A stretch of DNA of 64,000 nt. Source: Pomphorhynchus laevis. Its lineage: Eukaryota; Acanthocephala; Palaeacanthocephala; Echinorhynchida; Pomphorhynchidae. The DNA is taken from positions 124,001 through 188,000 of the forward strand of contig WNNJ02001962.1 in NCBI GenBank assembly GCA_012934845.2, written 5' to 3'. The position numbers and the translations under genes were made by a program. The notes under the pieces were generated by a model. That model made no database searches, was not told the DNA's origin, and saw only the letters and a program-made list of their open reading frames with translations. This document shows, piece after piece, positions 45,161 through 56,735 of the stretch. The stretch's first letter is position 1. Each line of letters starts with the position of its first letter.

Positions 45161-45427
45161 TTTTCTAGGGTGCTTAAAAATGGGCTAATGCTGGCAGAGA
45201 AAGGGGGAGAGAGTAAAGGTAAAGAAAAAGTCAATCTTAGGGGAACAGAACCTTAAGTGTAATTATTCCCCCTAGCCTAACACCTACTCTGAAAAGGCCG
45301 ATTTTTCACAGCAAGACATTAGAATCTACTGTGTCCTCCAGTTTCGACATTAACGAATCCCATAATTGGTTTAAACGATACGCCAATACTAAATTAAGAA
45401 CAACGATCATTAGGTAGAACACCACCC

Positions 45428-46249
45428 CTAGCACAATCTATTAACCCCCTTTATGACCAGATCGTAGCGTCCACGGGTCAACCTTAAACGCAACCGATTT
45501 AAAATTGTAATATAAAAAATAGACAACAATTATAACTAGTCCCTACCCAAACCTTTATTATCAACACCACTACAAAACAGGCATAAATCCACATTTAGCT
45601 GTACTCAATCAAAATAAAGACTGTAAATATCAGCCCACCGGTCTCCCTAGCTAGACCTGATACTATAACTGACTCCCCCTCGACAAAGTGTGTAGGAGTT
45701 CGACTACTCTCTATCACTACCCTCATAGTAATTAATCAAATTAAAATAAACTTGAAGTGTACTGCAGCTCCGCCAAATATGAACTTAGCTATACCCCATC
45801 ATTAAAACCATCAGAATTCTAAAAAAATAACACCCGCGATACGTCAGCGCTTAAGCCAATATCCGCATTCTACCCAATTCTTATAACCACACTTTTTTAT
45901 ATAGCCGGATAAGAATAAGAGGGAAATTATGGCACCAATAAAAAATAATTAACAATAAAGAGAATCCTTCCTCCCAAACACGTATAAGCTCCTTAACCAC
46001 TGATCATATGACAAATACCCCACACTTGCCCGGTGCAGGACCCCCCAAAAATACTAATATAGATCCTCGATTAACGCCTTTAAACCCTTTTATAAAGAGC
46101 TTAAACACTTCCAATAGCGGTTGTGCCAGCCCTATTAACACATCCTTATTAGGCCCCTGGCGTACTTGCCCATAACACAACGTCTTACGCTCCAGTAGCA
46201 TTAAATAACCCAGCAGTATCAATACCAAAACAACTCAACTTACACATAT
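45428..46249 (-). pseudogene. nad1: NADH dehydrogenase subunit 1, mitochondrial relic
   Basis: Minus strand with ATA as Met and TGA as Trp: LILLGYLMLLERKTLCYGQV then RQGPNK (the hallmark LLERKxLGYxQxRxGPNK), later RTPTHFVEGESVMVSGL and GGLMFTVFILIEYSQMW (hallmark RxPxDFxEGESELVSGF ... EYxxxL), ending RGRYDLVIKGVNRLC (hallmark RYDxLMxxxWK). Start ATA at 46,249 and stop at 45,428 give about 274 codons, close to the usual length. At least one frame change lies in the middle. Confidence 0.92.
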
Positions 46250-46264
46250 AAAACAAATACCGCT

Positions 46265-47333
46265 CGCTCTCCGCATTCACAACCAAAGTTAAAAACATGT
46301 CCATTAAAACTAAAAAACACGCTACCCTAAACCCCTGGCCTAATATATCATACGGGGTTTTAGCTAACCTACTATTTAGCCATATCAACAATATAAACAC
46401 GAAAATCCATCCCACTAGCAAGCTCTTATATAATAAAGCCCCAATAATTCGATACACAGTAGCACCTCCACCAAACCCTAAAATCAACATAATCAATATG
46501 ACAAGAATACCAACACTACACTCCCACCCCAACTTGGATGGAACTGCACGCAAAATACAATAAACAAACAGAAAGTACCACTATTGCTTAATGTGGGAAG
46601 GCGTCACCTCAGAACTGACTTTGTCGAAATTAGCTGCAACCATTAATCTGTACAGAAACATAGGGACCACTATTCAATACAACAAAAGCATATACAAAAG
46701 GCCTAAAACGTTTTTAATAAGAAACAATCCTGTAAATACTACCTTATCCAAATTAATCCTAACCACAGGGGTTAAATCTCCTCTTGCGGTGGAGCTCGAT
46801 TAAATGAACTACCACTACGACTATTATTAAAGATAGTAGGAAGTGTAGCTTAAATAATCGGGACAGTGAGTTAACTCCCGCAATGAGCCCTCTTCATAAT
46901 ATACTAATTACTACTGTCATCCCCAATAAGACATCATCAGCCAGGTAAACACAGCCCAAGAAAGAGACCTTTTTAATTCCACTAGAATTACAAATACCCC
47001 CGATTTACATTCCCGTTTTCTTAAAATCCTTATATAATAAGCCGCGTAGTAAATGAAGATAAATAAGAAGTATAAAAACACTAGCACCCAACCTGTGTGT
47101 TAATCGCACAAACCAGCTTCTTACACATCTACATGATTCCGACAACCTATCAAATTACACCCTTAGACCCTAACACTATAGTAAAACGACAGAAACATAC
47201 TAGGTGCGATTTGGATGATGTACACCACTCCCAACCTAACACCTAAACATAATTTAAAGTTCAGGTTAAACGGAGTTGGGAGATCAAACAATTCACGTTT
47301 TAACACTTTCTCGTAAAACTTTAACTCACACAT
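46265..47333 (-). pseudogene. cob: Cytochrome b, mitochondrial relic
   Basis: Minus strand: start ATG at 47,333, then KFYEKVLKRELFDLPTPFNL (usual LxxxxxSLFDLPxPxNLN), IIQIAPSMFLSFYYSVRV, HRLGASVFILLIFIFYYAAY, SLSWAVFTWLMMSYWGWQ, FLYSLMVAANFDKVSSEV, TPSHIKQ then WYFLFVYCILRAVPSKLG (hallmark TPPHIKPEWYFLFAYAILRxIPxKLGG), and a final membrane segment. Several stops and frame changes. The quoted gene order cob then nad1 has almost no spacer, as in compact mtDNA. Confidence 0.92.
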
Positions 47334-47339
47334 TACCGC

Positions 47340-48050
47340 CTACACCCTAAGTAAGTGTACCCAAAATTCTGGTGTTAAACTAGCCCAATCTCCAAAGCTT
47401 AAATTTGATATACATTTTGCCAATCCAGTTAAAATGTAGCCAAAACACACGTAAGCACCATCACCCCTATAAATACCGCCAACATATCTAACGCTTTTAA
47501 AAACCCATTATCACCCGCAACTCTGATAACTCCCCTCAATTGCTCCTCCTTTAATTACTGACCTAAGCACGTATTCCACTTAAGAAAACAGTAACACACC
47601 CAAATTAGACAAACACTTAGTAATACTCGATAAAGGTCCTGCATATACATTATATTAGCTCCTACGGGCTTAAATAACCCAAATAACACCATAACAACAA
47701 TCAAGGCCGCGACAATTCAATAAAACCACGTCTCTAATCACTTAATCACACCCAAAGTCGCTATCGAATTTAACCCTCTTCCTATAAACCCACATACAGA
47801 CACTCCTATTAACCCTGTTATTTTTATAACTATCAATAGGCCCTCAATCACACACCAGTATACACCATTTAAACTCTAAGCAGTCTCGCCCCCAACAACA
47901 ATAGATATCAACTTTAATATGTACAACAACTAAACACCATATGGCTACCCAGCCTCTCAAGCCAACTAAACTTACTAAACTCTACACTCTTATCAATACG
48001 ACAATACTTCCCACTGCTGAAAATATCCATCCCAAGCCTAAAAAACCTCA
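47340..48050 (-). pseudogene. Mitochondrial-like membrane protein tail, possibly nad5 C-terminus
   Basis: The minus-strand frame from about 47,880 to 47,560 reads GLMGVSVCGFMGSGLNSMAT, FYWIVAALIVVMVLFGLF and YRVLLSVCLIWVCYCFLKW, ending at a stop near 47,560. It is hydrophobic with mitochondrial codon use. Position upstream of cob suggests nad5, but no decisive nad5 motif is visible. The 200 bp before cob may hold decayed tRNAs. Confidence 0.4.
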
Positions 48051-48240
48051 AAAATCCACACTTTGGGGCTAGGCGTCTGTGTTAAGCGCTTCCTGGATTA
48101 AGCTTACTGGCAAAGTTTGCAAAAAGCATGTAAGTTTATACTTTTCAATTCGTGTATCAATTCTTTGCCAATGTAAAAAGTAAAGTCAATTCATTTAGAT
48201 TTACAATGACGGATATCAGATTAACAAAGCTCACCAATTG

Positions 48241-48300
48241 CTGCTACTGAAGAAGGGAGAAATCCCGAAAGCTTCATCTATTAAAAATTCCGAAAGCTTT
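48241..48300 (+). ncRNA. Hammerhead-like terminal fold of a PLE
   Basis: CTGAAGA, stem GGGA/TCCC with loop GAAA, then GAAAGCTTCATC. The layout matches a hammerhead with CTGATGA changed to CTGAAGA. It abuts the family-2 PLE copy. Activity is unlikely with that change. Confidence 0.4.
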
Positions 48301-48384
48301 ATTACAAGTTACTAAGGACTGGTAATCGGCGGAAGAGCATGTGCTATATATACTTACAATTCTTCATAAACAGCCTCCGGAGGT

Positions 48385-48890
48385 TTATAAAATTTCATTA
48401 TTTAATGTATTATATTTTATATTATATGGTATGCATGAATGGTCATGCAAAAATTGCTTCTTGTAAATTTAAATATGTCATCTTTACGATATAAATTAAA
48501 AGTAGTTTTAATTGATGTTAATTTAATATTCATATCTAGATATATACATTCTTTTTCATCAATATTGGTTTTATTAAGAACAAGGCTGCCTGGATAAATT
48601 TGTTCACTATTTGAATAAAAATTGTAAGAGTTAAATACATATATATCATCAATATATCGAAACATATTTCATATCTTTATTTAATTTTGATTTATTTTTT
48701 AAACAGTTATGAACAAATTCATATTCTATAAAGCTTAAAAATAAATCAGCTATAATTGAGCTACTATTACCTCTCATTAGAACACCTTTTATTTGTCTAA
48801 ATATAGATGTCCCTACTTTTAAATAATTTCGATAAAATAATATTCTATAAAATATTCTTTCAATTCATTGTACCACGTAATCTAATCCTA
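48385..48890 (-). mobile_element. YIDD-type RT element (PLE family 2) fragment
   Basis: The minus-strand frame 48,665-48,417 reads MFRYIDDIYVFNSYNFYSNS (catalytic YIDD), EQIYPGSLVLNKTN, and YLDMNIKLTSIKTTFNLYRK. It matches the copy at 58,622-59,149. It is 5' extended by about 200 bp of closed frame (FIEYEFVHN-like) and is truncated at the right. Confidence 0.8.
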
Positions 48891-49254
48891 ATGGGTACTT
48901 GGAATTAAGCGTTTTGATCCAAAAATCTTCTCTTTCTAATCATTTTTTATTTAATATCGACTTATTTTCTTCAGTAATATGTTCTAAAAAAATTACAGTT
49001 TTTTTGTCCTATTTATCTCATATGCTTATGAAATATAGTTTGCGTTGTATTAGATACACTACACTTGTGATATTTATTCAAAGAAATAAGCCAGTTTGAG
49101 GTAAGATGTGTTGCTTTACGTATTACTTTCTCATTAAATAACTCAAATATCAGAATAACTGTATTTAAGAAATTACTGAATGGAATCTATTGTTCATAAA
49201 TGCATTCAAAAAATAAGATATGGAAACATGAAAAATAAGATACAGAATCAATGA

Positions 49255-49560
49255 AATTATATGAAAGTATACAAGGAGAAACCCACAACTGTGGCATCTA
49301 CAGCAATGGTGGATGTGATCAAAAAGACAAATGCAAGAATTCCACAATATGCAATAATTGAAGAAAATACCACCCTGCCTGGTCGAGAAAGTATCAACAT
49401 TTTAAAGAGTACAAAAGTAGACACATTAATACCCCCAACGCAAATAAAGTATACCGCCAACACATTCTCATCAGCTTCAACCAGCCGTTTATCAGACCTT
49501 GATATATTATCTATGATAACCATCAAAAAGCAATTAAAGAAATGCAGTTGATGATTGTCA
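49255..49560 (+). mobile_element. Possible LINE family A ORF1 end or upstream region
   Basis: A 96-codon plus-strand frame (MKVYKEKPTTVASTAMVDVI ... LDILSMITIKKQLKK) lies 270 bp before the endonuclease start at 49,827, on the same strand and of similar composition. No domain is recognised. Long overlapping frames on both strands occur here, so the coding strand is inferred only from the neighbour. Confidence 0.35.
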
Positions 49561-49740
49561 CTCTATCAATTCCCTCACGATAATACTACGAGTTATATGC
49601 GACAGACTAAAAAAGTCCAACAAACAAATAAAAAAGGTGCCTATGCACATATAATTTGATTCCGGTACGACTGTCAAAGAAAGGCAAAAACTGGCAGTTA
49701 GAGGGAAATTAAGATAATGATCGTCGGCAAGTGACTCCAC

Positions 49741-50840
49741 CTAGTCTGGCAGAATGTGAGAAGGGGAACCTTCTCACTTCAGGTTCCGACTAGGGGGAGG
49801 CATCCCACTCCAGTTAAATCAACACAATGGAAAGTAATCAAGGGCTTTTTTTACTGAATATCCTTCAATGGAATTTAGGAGGAGCTTCTGTCCGTGGACT
49901 TTTATCTGGTAGAGATGCAGATGCTTTAGTCATTCAGGAAACTCGGCCTCTCCGCCTCTCCTAGGACATTACTCGATTTAACCCTAAGCATATAATAATC
50001 CAATATACTCCGTACATAACCCATTTTAACAAACTCTTCATCTAAAGGTATTTTAACCCTAGTTAAGAGCTCCTAAAGATCTTCCCTCTTACCAAACTAT
50101 CCTTGACCAGCCCTGTCTTGTTTAGCTATATCACTCTGTAAAAAAAGTAAACGCACCAGCATAGCCGATGTATATATCCAGCAAGGAGAAATTCAAAAAA
50201 ACCGTAACCTCCTCGATTGTATATTATGTAGCGGTTATGACATGTTTCTTGATGACTTCAACGACAGAACGTGTCGTTGGATTAATGCATCACTTCGCAG
50301 AGTTAGGAATTACTATCTTTATCTCAATTCATCAAAATTGCAAGTGATCGTCTTTCATGGCGCCCTTGCGACAAATTAAAAATTAAAGCGACTAGCACTC
50401 CAGCTCTATCTTTCATATTGACTAATTATCCACTCCCTACCTTCACTAGTCGAGTAAAATACCTGGGGTTGCCATTACGGTGAACTGGTCAGCGAAAGCT
50501 GACCTGGATAGACTCAAACGTCTCCTGCAGAAAGCTAGGTGTACCCTGAAACGTGATTAGCATCTGTCATTGAATGGCAACCACAAGTGCCCCTGTGGGG
50601 TACTCGGGCTATCTAAGTATTAGTCTTCTTTTCAAGAGGACGTCCAACAGAGCAAAGACTAAGGTTTATCAAGCTCCTCATCTCGAGATTACCGAACATC
50701 GTCCGCCTCGATTGGATTCTTCGGGGGGGGGGTTAAAGACACTGGATGGTTTAGTCGGAGAGCGGCGTGTTGGTATAGCTGTATAGCTCTGATCCCTAAC
50801 GATTTTAGACCGTAATACAAAGAAGACACGAAGTAGTTTA
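49741..50840 (+). mobile_element. LINE family A copy with APE endonuclease and internal deletion
   Basis: From ATG at about 49,827: NQGLFLLNILQWNLGGASVR, then GLLSGRDADALVIQETRPLR (APE-type endonuclease start: xxQWNxxG ... xxxQET). At about 50,230-50,300: GYDMFLDDFNDRTCRW (usual GDFNAxxxxW, here DDFND). At about 50,335 it jumps to the RT tail KLQVIVFHGALAT, then a VKYLG-type region and the G-run 3' UTR shared with 1-548 and 25,955-26,440. The RT palm is missing, so most of the RT is deleted. Confidence 0.85.
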
Positions 50841-51817
50841 CGACTGATTAACTCTATATATTATTTTCTGATGTCTCTTTTGAGAGACATTGGTTGGTTT
50901 TAAAATCTTTATTTATTTATGGAAGTAAATTATTATTAAATTATTTATAAATGTAAACTTAATTTAAATAGTTATTCTAACGGAGAAAGTAGCTGATTTA
51001 ATTAACAATGTGCTGCTTAATATCTTACTTTATCATCAAAAACCGAAATATCAGAATAACTGTTAAGAAATTCATGAATTAAATCTATTATTTACAAATG
51101 CATACAAAAAATAAGACAAGGGAATATGACAAAACTGCATATTACAATCAGTGAAATACATGGAAGTATACAAGAATATATTTATTAGAGTTTCATTCAT
51201 GGATTAAAACCACTAATTATAGCATTAATCCATTAACAAAGACAAAACGATTTAACTTACAATTAAAAATAATACAATACAAAGCTTTATCTACCACAGA
51301 TCATAATTGATAGAGATACATCAATTTATTTCATCAACTTACATATTGTTGGTGAAATATTCTCAGACAATACGTTAGGACGTTTCATCTAGCATATTAT
51401 ACGATTAATAATTTATATTTACACACTATGAATGACATATACTCTTTGCATTCTAATCTTAACATCATCGATACAAATAAATATGTAGCAAATGCGATCT
51501 CGAAATTGAAAGCCAGAACTACTTTAATTTGTTTTTATTTCTTCACAATTAAAATCTAGATATTATAAAGAACGCCTTGGGATAATTACATCTGATTTTT
51601 GGTTTTTGTAAAACACAATAAAATTGATCATGTATAATCTTTGTTTGATAAAACAAAGAACCAAGATTTTTAATGTCTTATAATATCAATCTGAAATGAT
51701 TGTCTCTATTTAATCTGTCAGTACAAAGCGAGTCTTGAAATTCTTTCGTGGCAGCCAATAGAATTTTACATTATAGCCTAGCAACAAATTCAATTCCCGA
51801 AAATTTAATTTACTCAC
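50841..51817. other. AT-rich spacer
   Basis: Two CTTAC donor-like sites near 51,258 and 51,340 were examined. Neither gives a clean LRR exon (stop or wrong phase). Confidence 0.4.
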
Positions 51818-51889
51818 ATTGATTTTAACTGGGATGATACGATCAAAAAGTCAGAAGGCAGGTCGGTAATTGGATTGCCAAATAATCGT
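51818..51889 (-). CDS. LRR exon
   Basis: 72 nt: RLFGNPITDLPSDFLIVS, then SQLKS. Acceptor AATAG|A, donor AT|GTGAGT. GNPITDLPSDF is a very typical LRR. It lies to the right of the NUMT and 9.7 kb from the nearest exon on the left. Confidence 0.88.
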
Positions 51890-54800
51890 CTATTAAAGAT
51901 AATTCAAATTATCTGTTACAATCATTTGTCAAACAATATTAAACGAGAATATCTTTACGTATAAACTTTGAAAATCGATTTTAAAAATGTCAAATGTTAG
52001 CGTTTTTGCGAAACTTTAGCAAAAGTGCAAATTCTTAAGGTATATTATATAGTTTATTTAAGTAAAATTATATAAAACTGTAAAGTAAATAATATGTAAT
52101 GTATATGTAAGTTAAATAGAATATAATTTAAAGTTTTTCTTCATAAAATTATTTTTCTTCAAACTTGCAATAAACTGGATAACTAAATCTATTACTAAGC
52201 CACACTCTTCACGAAATAATAACAGATGCTACCATTTATTCGGTGTAATCATTTATCAAATTATTTATCAAAATGTTATAGATGTCGTGCATTATAATAT
52301 GAAAAAAATCTCAAATATCATTAAGCTTTCCTCAAATTTCATTTCAGTCCATGGCACATTTATTTAAATACATGTATTATACTATGTAAATCATATTAAT
52401 GAATTTAAATGATTTGGCTATTTTATAAAGTTAATTTTTAAGTAATTATTTAAAAATAATCTTCAAAAACAATTAAAACTTTATTTCATTTACTGATTAA
52501 AAATATACATTTTCATTTCTTATAATGAACCATCACTTAAATTGGCAGTAATATAAGTTGGCAGCAAATATCATTAAACTAATAGCTAATAATCTCAAAT
52601 TCGATTTGGAATTTCAGAAAAAAAAACCGGTTTTGAATAATATAAAGTAAATTATATAGCATATTAAAGTAAAATTAGATAAAACTGTTACATAAAAAAT
52701 ATGTAATATATAAGTAAGTTAAATAATGTATAATTTAAAATTTATTTTTCATCAGGTTAACGAACGATATTATCAACAGCTTATAAAAACAGTATATTAC
52801 TTTAGGGAAATTTATAACTTGTAAGCGTTATAAAAATATATCTAAAGCTCTTAAATGTTAGAAATATCGTTTAGCCGATAATTCAACATTCCCTAAGATA
52901 AATGTATACATCTTACTCTATGAATTTGAACAATTTTTATATTGATTTATAACCCAGAAATTATAAATTATAATTTATTTTCTCAACTTAATTAAAAATG
53001 GGAAGTTATTAATTGTTATATATGTTAGAAATATAATCTACTATCATCAGGGTTTATTAAAATATCTTTTGCGATATCTAAAAGCTTTACGAAACAATTT
53101 ATAAAATATCACTCAACTCTATAATTAAAAATCGATAATTATAACTTAAATTATATTATCTTAACTACCTATTCGGCGTGTATTTATACATCAAACAATC
53201 TTTACTAGAATTTTATAACTCGGAATTTTTATGAACCGATTAATTGTATAACAAATTTTAGAATAAAGACTGCATATCATCAAGTGAAATTGCAATGTTA
53301 AAAAATTTTCGTCGCACATTTTCAACCCGACATTGCAGTGAGGACAAATAAATGTTAATGATATATTTCATTTAAGGTAATTTATGCTATGAGTATATTA
53401 TATACTAAATATTATAAATAAAATGTTATATTGTATATTTAAGTAAAAATTAATAAAAATGTAAAGTAAAAAGTGTAATGTATAACTAAATAAAGTAATG
53501 TATAATCTAAAACTTGTCTTCATCAGGTGAACGAACGATACTAACAACATCTTACAAAAACAGTATTACTTTAGGAAAAATGTCCAATTAAAAAAATAAA
53601 AATGTATCTAAAGCTGACATATGTGAGAAATATTGTTTAGCTGATAATTCAATATTTCCTAAAATGTGCAAGTGATTTATAATCCAGATATGGTCAAAAA
53701 CGTGATGCTATTCGGAATAATAAAATTATTTTAAAAATCAAACAACATAGTTTCGTCAATATTACATTAATATTGACGATATCATTATGATATCATTACT
53801 GATATTATTACCGATATCATAACTGTCTCTTAATAATTTCAACAAGCTATTCAGCAAGCTTTACTGCTGTTGCTATTGTGATTAGCTATCAGTAATACTT
53901 AAATTGTATAATTTCTAATACGCAACTAATTTAAAAATATGTTTAAAATATGATAAATTTGATTTAATATAATTAAAAAATGTGATTTTAATGTGAAATT
54001 GTTACTCAAAAATCACAGAAGATACAACGTGAGCTACATACATATCTTGAAGGCCTTTCATGTTAAAGAAATGTCCAGTGTTTAATTCAGTAATCAAATT
54101 GTATGATAAATTTCTAAATTAAAAGTGGTGCTATTTGTTAAATTGGTAATAATTCAAATAAATTACATGTTTGTAATTAATATCGTACATTTTAGATTTA
54201 AAATATAATTTAGATATAAGCCCAAATTTTTGACTACAAATTCGAATTTAAAATCAACATTAAAGCAAGAATTTAAATGTAGCAAGTAAGTATCAATTGT
54301 ATCTAAACAATTTCTGTTTAATAACAAATCCTATAATTAATTTAAAACTATAGTAGTTTAAAATTTGCTTAGCATATTGATAAATCATTTTGTGCATCGC
54401 GGTTTGCTACACATCATATAAGGATGTGAAAAGAAGATACAGGTTCGAATTTTTTCATTAAATTTATAATTTCCATTCACCTCTGTTAATATAAAGATAT
54501 GAAAGTGTATTACTTTCAATAAAATGTTGAATATTAAATAATAAATGTTTAATATCAAACTCAAATTTGAGAGAAATTTCAAAAGAATATATCATTACGC
54601 AGTATACAATTAGCAATTACGATAAAATTTATTAATTTATATTTTATCAGATTGACTGACGATGATGACTGTCAGACACTTAAAAATATATTATGGTTCA
54701 TTGTTGTTAGCAACAAATATATTAGATATGAATATATAATCTAATACGATTCTATACATTTGACAAAAATTTATAATTCAGAGCTTTTTCCAGAAATAGT

Positions 54801-55230
54801 AAGAACTTTAATAAATTCGATTAATAGAAACATTACATTACCTTATAAAATGTATACAATCTTAATGCATAAAATATTAAAAATAATTAAAAACAAAATA
54901 TTAAAAAAAATTATTGTATTAAAATTATTTCGTTATTTATAAAAATAACAATTTTAAAATCAGTTTTTATTTTTTTATTATAGCTACTAACTTGTAAAAT
55001 CTTATCAAGTAAATGTATGGAAGAGATTATTATTAAGCCCAATCGCCTCTTGGCATGGGTAAGAATAATAGAAATTACAAAAATAATCACATAAATATAT
55101 AATTGCAATCAAGGCACATTGATAAACATATTATTCAATCTTCAGGAATCAAAACTAATGAAGAGTATAGTAGATTTCCGATTTGAGTTCACACGATTGG
55201 CCTTAATCACACCTCTACAGTATATATATT
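51890..55230. other. AT-rich region with duplicated segments, no clear exon
   Basis: A segment with CATCAGGTTAACGAACGATA and the following TTATAAAAACAGTAT... recurs at 52,750-52,900 and 53,520-53,670 (period about 770 bp). A degenerate LRR-like frame (FFNMKGLQDM before GTATGT) near 54,030-54,075 lacks an acceptor. 54,836-55,020 recurs at 55,890-56,045. Confidence 0.5.
54836..55020. repeat. Direct repeat copy 1 (about 180 bp)
   Basis: TTACCTTATAAAATGTATAC ... TTATTTATAAAAATAACAAT ... GCTACTAACTTGTAAAATCT; partner at 55,890-56,045. Confidence 0.85.
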
Positions 55231-55236
55231 TCCATT

Positions 55237-55655
55237 CTAGAGCTGTTTCATGCTATCAATATCTTTCAACGGCATCTGCGATAAGCGATGACAACTGAAA
55301 ATATGAAGTAATGCAGAGCATTTACCGTTGCAGAAAAACAAATGCAATTCGCCGAACGAGAGTGAAATGGTGGTCTGATCTTGCAGAACTTTGAGTGCTA
55401 ACCGTCTAGTGAGATTAACCATATTAGTGGACCTTTGTGACAATTAGGCAATCTCCAATTAGCATGGATATATGATGGCGTCCTGTATATTGCGAGATCT
55501 AAGTCATCAACTTTTGCATTAAAATCTTGCCGATGTTTCAAATATGCAGCTTTTTCAGGTAATCGAAATCTTAATCGTATGGAAAACGAAAGTGCAAGTA
55601 ACTTACTAAATACTGCGACAGCCTTTGACGAACATTTTGATGAAACACCAACCAC
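55237..55655 (-). CDS. Unrecognised GC-richer coding-like region, two overlapping frames
   Basis: Two minus-strand frames overlap by a frame change near 55,400-55,440. The first contains RLRFRLPEKAAYLKHRQDFN, AKVDDLDLAIYRTPSYIHAN and WRLPNCHKGPLIWLI. The second contains LKVLQDQTTISLSFGELHLF and FCNGKCSALLHIFSCHRL. The composition and residue mix look like real protein rather than AT-rich background. No family recognised; it may be an exon of a host gene or an unrecognised element. Confidence 0.35.
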
Positions 55656-55870
55656 AAGTTCAACATTTCTTCACAAGCAATTATCGATAAGAGGAAAATT
55701 TTCCGAGGTCAAGTCTGTCCAACAACAACTGATCATTCGTACATATACAACCACCATCGTCCGTATACCACACATTTTTTCGCGTTATGAGCTTCTTTCT
55801 GGAGATTATCAATCATGGGCAATGACAGCCGTTGACGACCATTTTGATGAAACATCAATCATTATTCATT
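55618..55870. repeat. Two copies of a 40-bp segment about 207 bp apart
   Basis: TTTGACGAACATTTTGATGA then AACACCAACCA, and TTGACGACCATTTTGATGAA then ACATCAATCA. Confidence 0.8.
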
Positions 55871-55889
55871 CAAAATTGACGTTAATATT

Positions 55890-56045
55890 ACCTTATAAAA
55901 TGTATACTATCTTTATGCATAAAATATTTAAAAACTTTATTTTATAAAAATTATTTCGTTATTTATAAAAATAACAATTTTTAAATCAGCTTGTATTTTT
56001 CTAATTAAAGCTACTAACTTGTAAAATCTAATTAAGTAAATGTAA
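55890..56045. repeat. Direct repeat copy 2
   Basis: Partner of 54,836-55,020 with a roughly 20-bp internal deletion. Confidence 0.85.
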
Positions 56046-56663
56046 TAAAATTAATAATTAATAACTAATAAATTCGATTCCTAGAAGCATTATTAGCATG
56101 TTAATTTTATATTATTTTTATTCATAAAATATTAAAAATCATTTAAAGCTAAATATTTACGTAATTGTGATAAAATTCATTATATACTCTTTGTTTAATC
56201 GTATATGTAAATTTATATTGTAATCAATTTAATGCAATCAACTTATATTGTAATAAATTTATATTCTAATCAAGTTCAGTTATTTTTTAAAGTAAAACAT
56301 TTACAGATTAACAGAAACAAGCGATTGTAAATTAAATCCTGATATAATCGACATCTAGCAATTAAAGTTATACATCACAAAATTTGTTTAATAAAAATTA
56401 TAATAAGGATATTACATTCTTTATGAGTTTAAATAAAGAAACTATCAATTTAAAACTATATAATAATCTGAATAAGTTATAGTCAAAATATCATGAATTA
56501 TTTTGATTTAAATAATGTATTCAAAATTGACGGTATCTGAATGTTGTTTAACTTTGTGGGCAAACTATATGGCACATGAATATAAATTGTATACTAAATT
56601 GGGAAGGTTATCAACATTCATTTGAGAATGGTTACACAAAACGAATAAGGAAACTTGACTTAC
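56046..56663. other. AT-rich spacer
   Basis: Nothing recognised. Confidence 0.4.
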
Positions 56664-56735
56664 ACGTGTGAAATTGTGTGCTTGCTGCTTAGGAAACTAT
56701 TGGGAATATTCTTAATGCAATTGTAAGATAGATCT
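56664..56735 (-). CDS. LRR exon, right-most found
   Basis: 72 nt: DLSYNCIKNIPNSFLSSK, then HTISH. Acceptor TTTAG|A, donor GT|GTAAG, giving Val at the junction instead of Leu/Met. Canonical LRR start. If the exons form one gene, this is the most 5' exon visible; no signal-peptide exon was found to its right. Confidence 0.85.

Larger units (their letters stand above)
43490..48065. other. Nuclear mitochondrial DNA insertion (NUMT) in two opposed blocks
   Basis: The sequence becomes GC-richer and strongly G/T-skewed on the plus strand (43.5-45.15 kb), then on the minus strand (45.25-48.05 kb). Mitochondrial rRNA and protein genes are recognisable in both blocks, with frame changes and TAA/TAG stops even under the invertebrate mitochondrial code. 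Order: plus strand rrnS, trnF, cox2, trnC; minus strand possible nad5 end, cob, nad1. If the source was one continuous mtDNA, the cob-nad1 block is inverted relative to rrnS-cox2. Flanks on both sides are ordinary AT-rich nuclear repeats. An assembly chimera is the alternative. Confidence 0.9.

Noticed and set aside
46297-46803. Plus-strand frames of 70-88 codons in the mitochondrial block
   Set aside because: They are antisense shadows of cob, which is clearly readable on the minus strand.
49255-49526. 89-codon minus-strand hydrophobic frame
   Set aside because: Overlaps a plus-strand frame beside a plus-strand LINE; hydrophobicity arises as antisense of the Thr/Ser/Lys-rich frame.
51258-51400. 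Two CTTAC donor-like sites on the minus strand
   Set aside because: The adjoining frames have stops or the wrong phase; no LRR motif.
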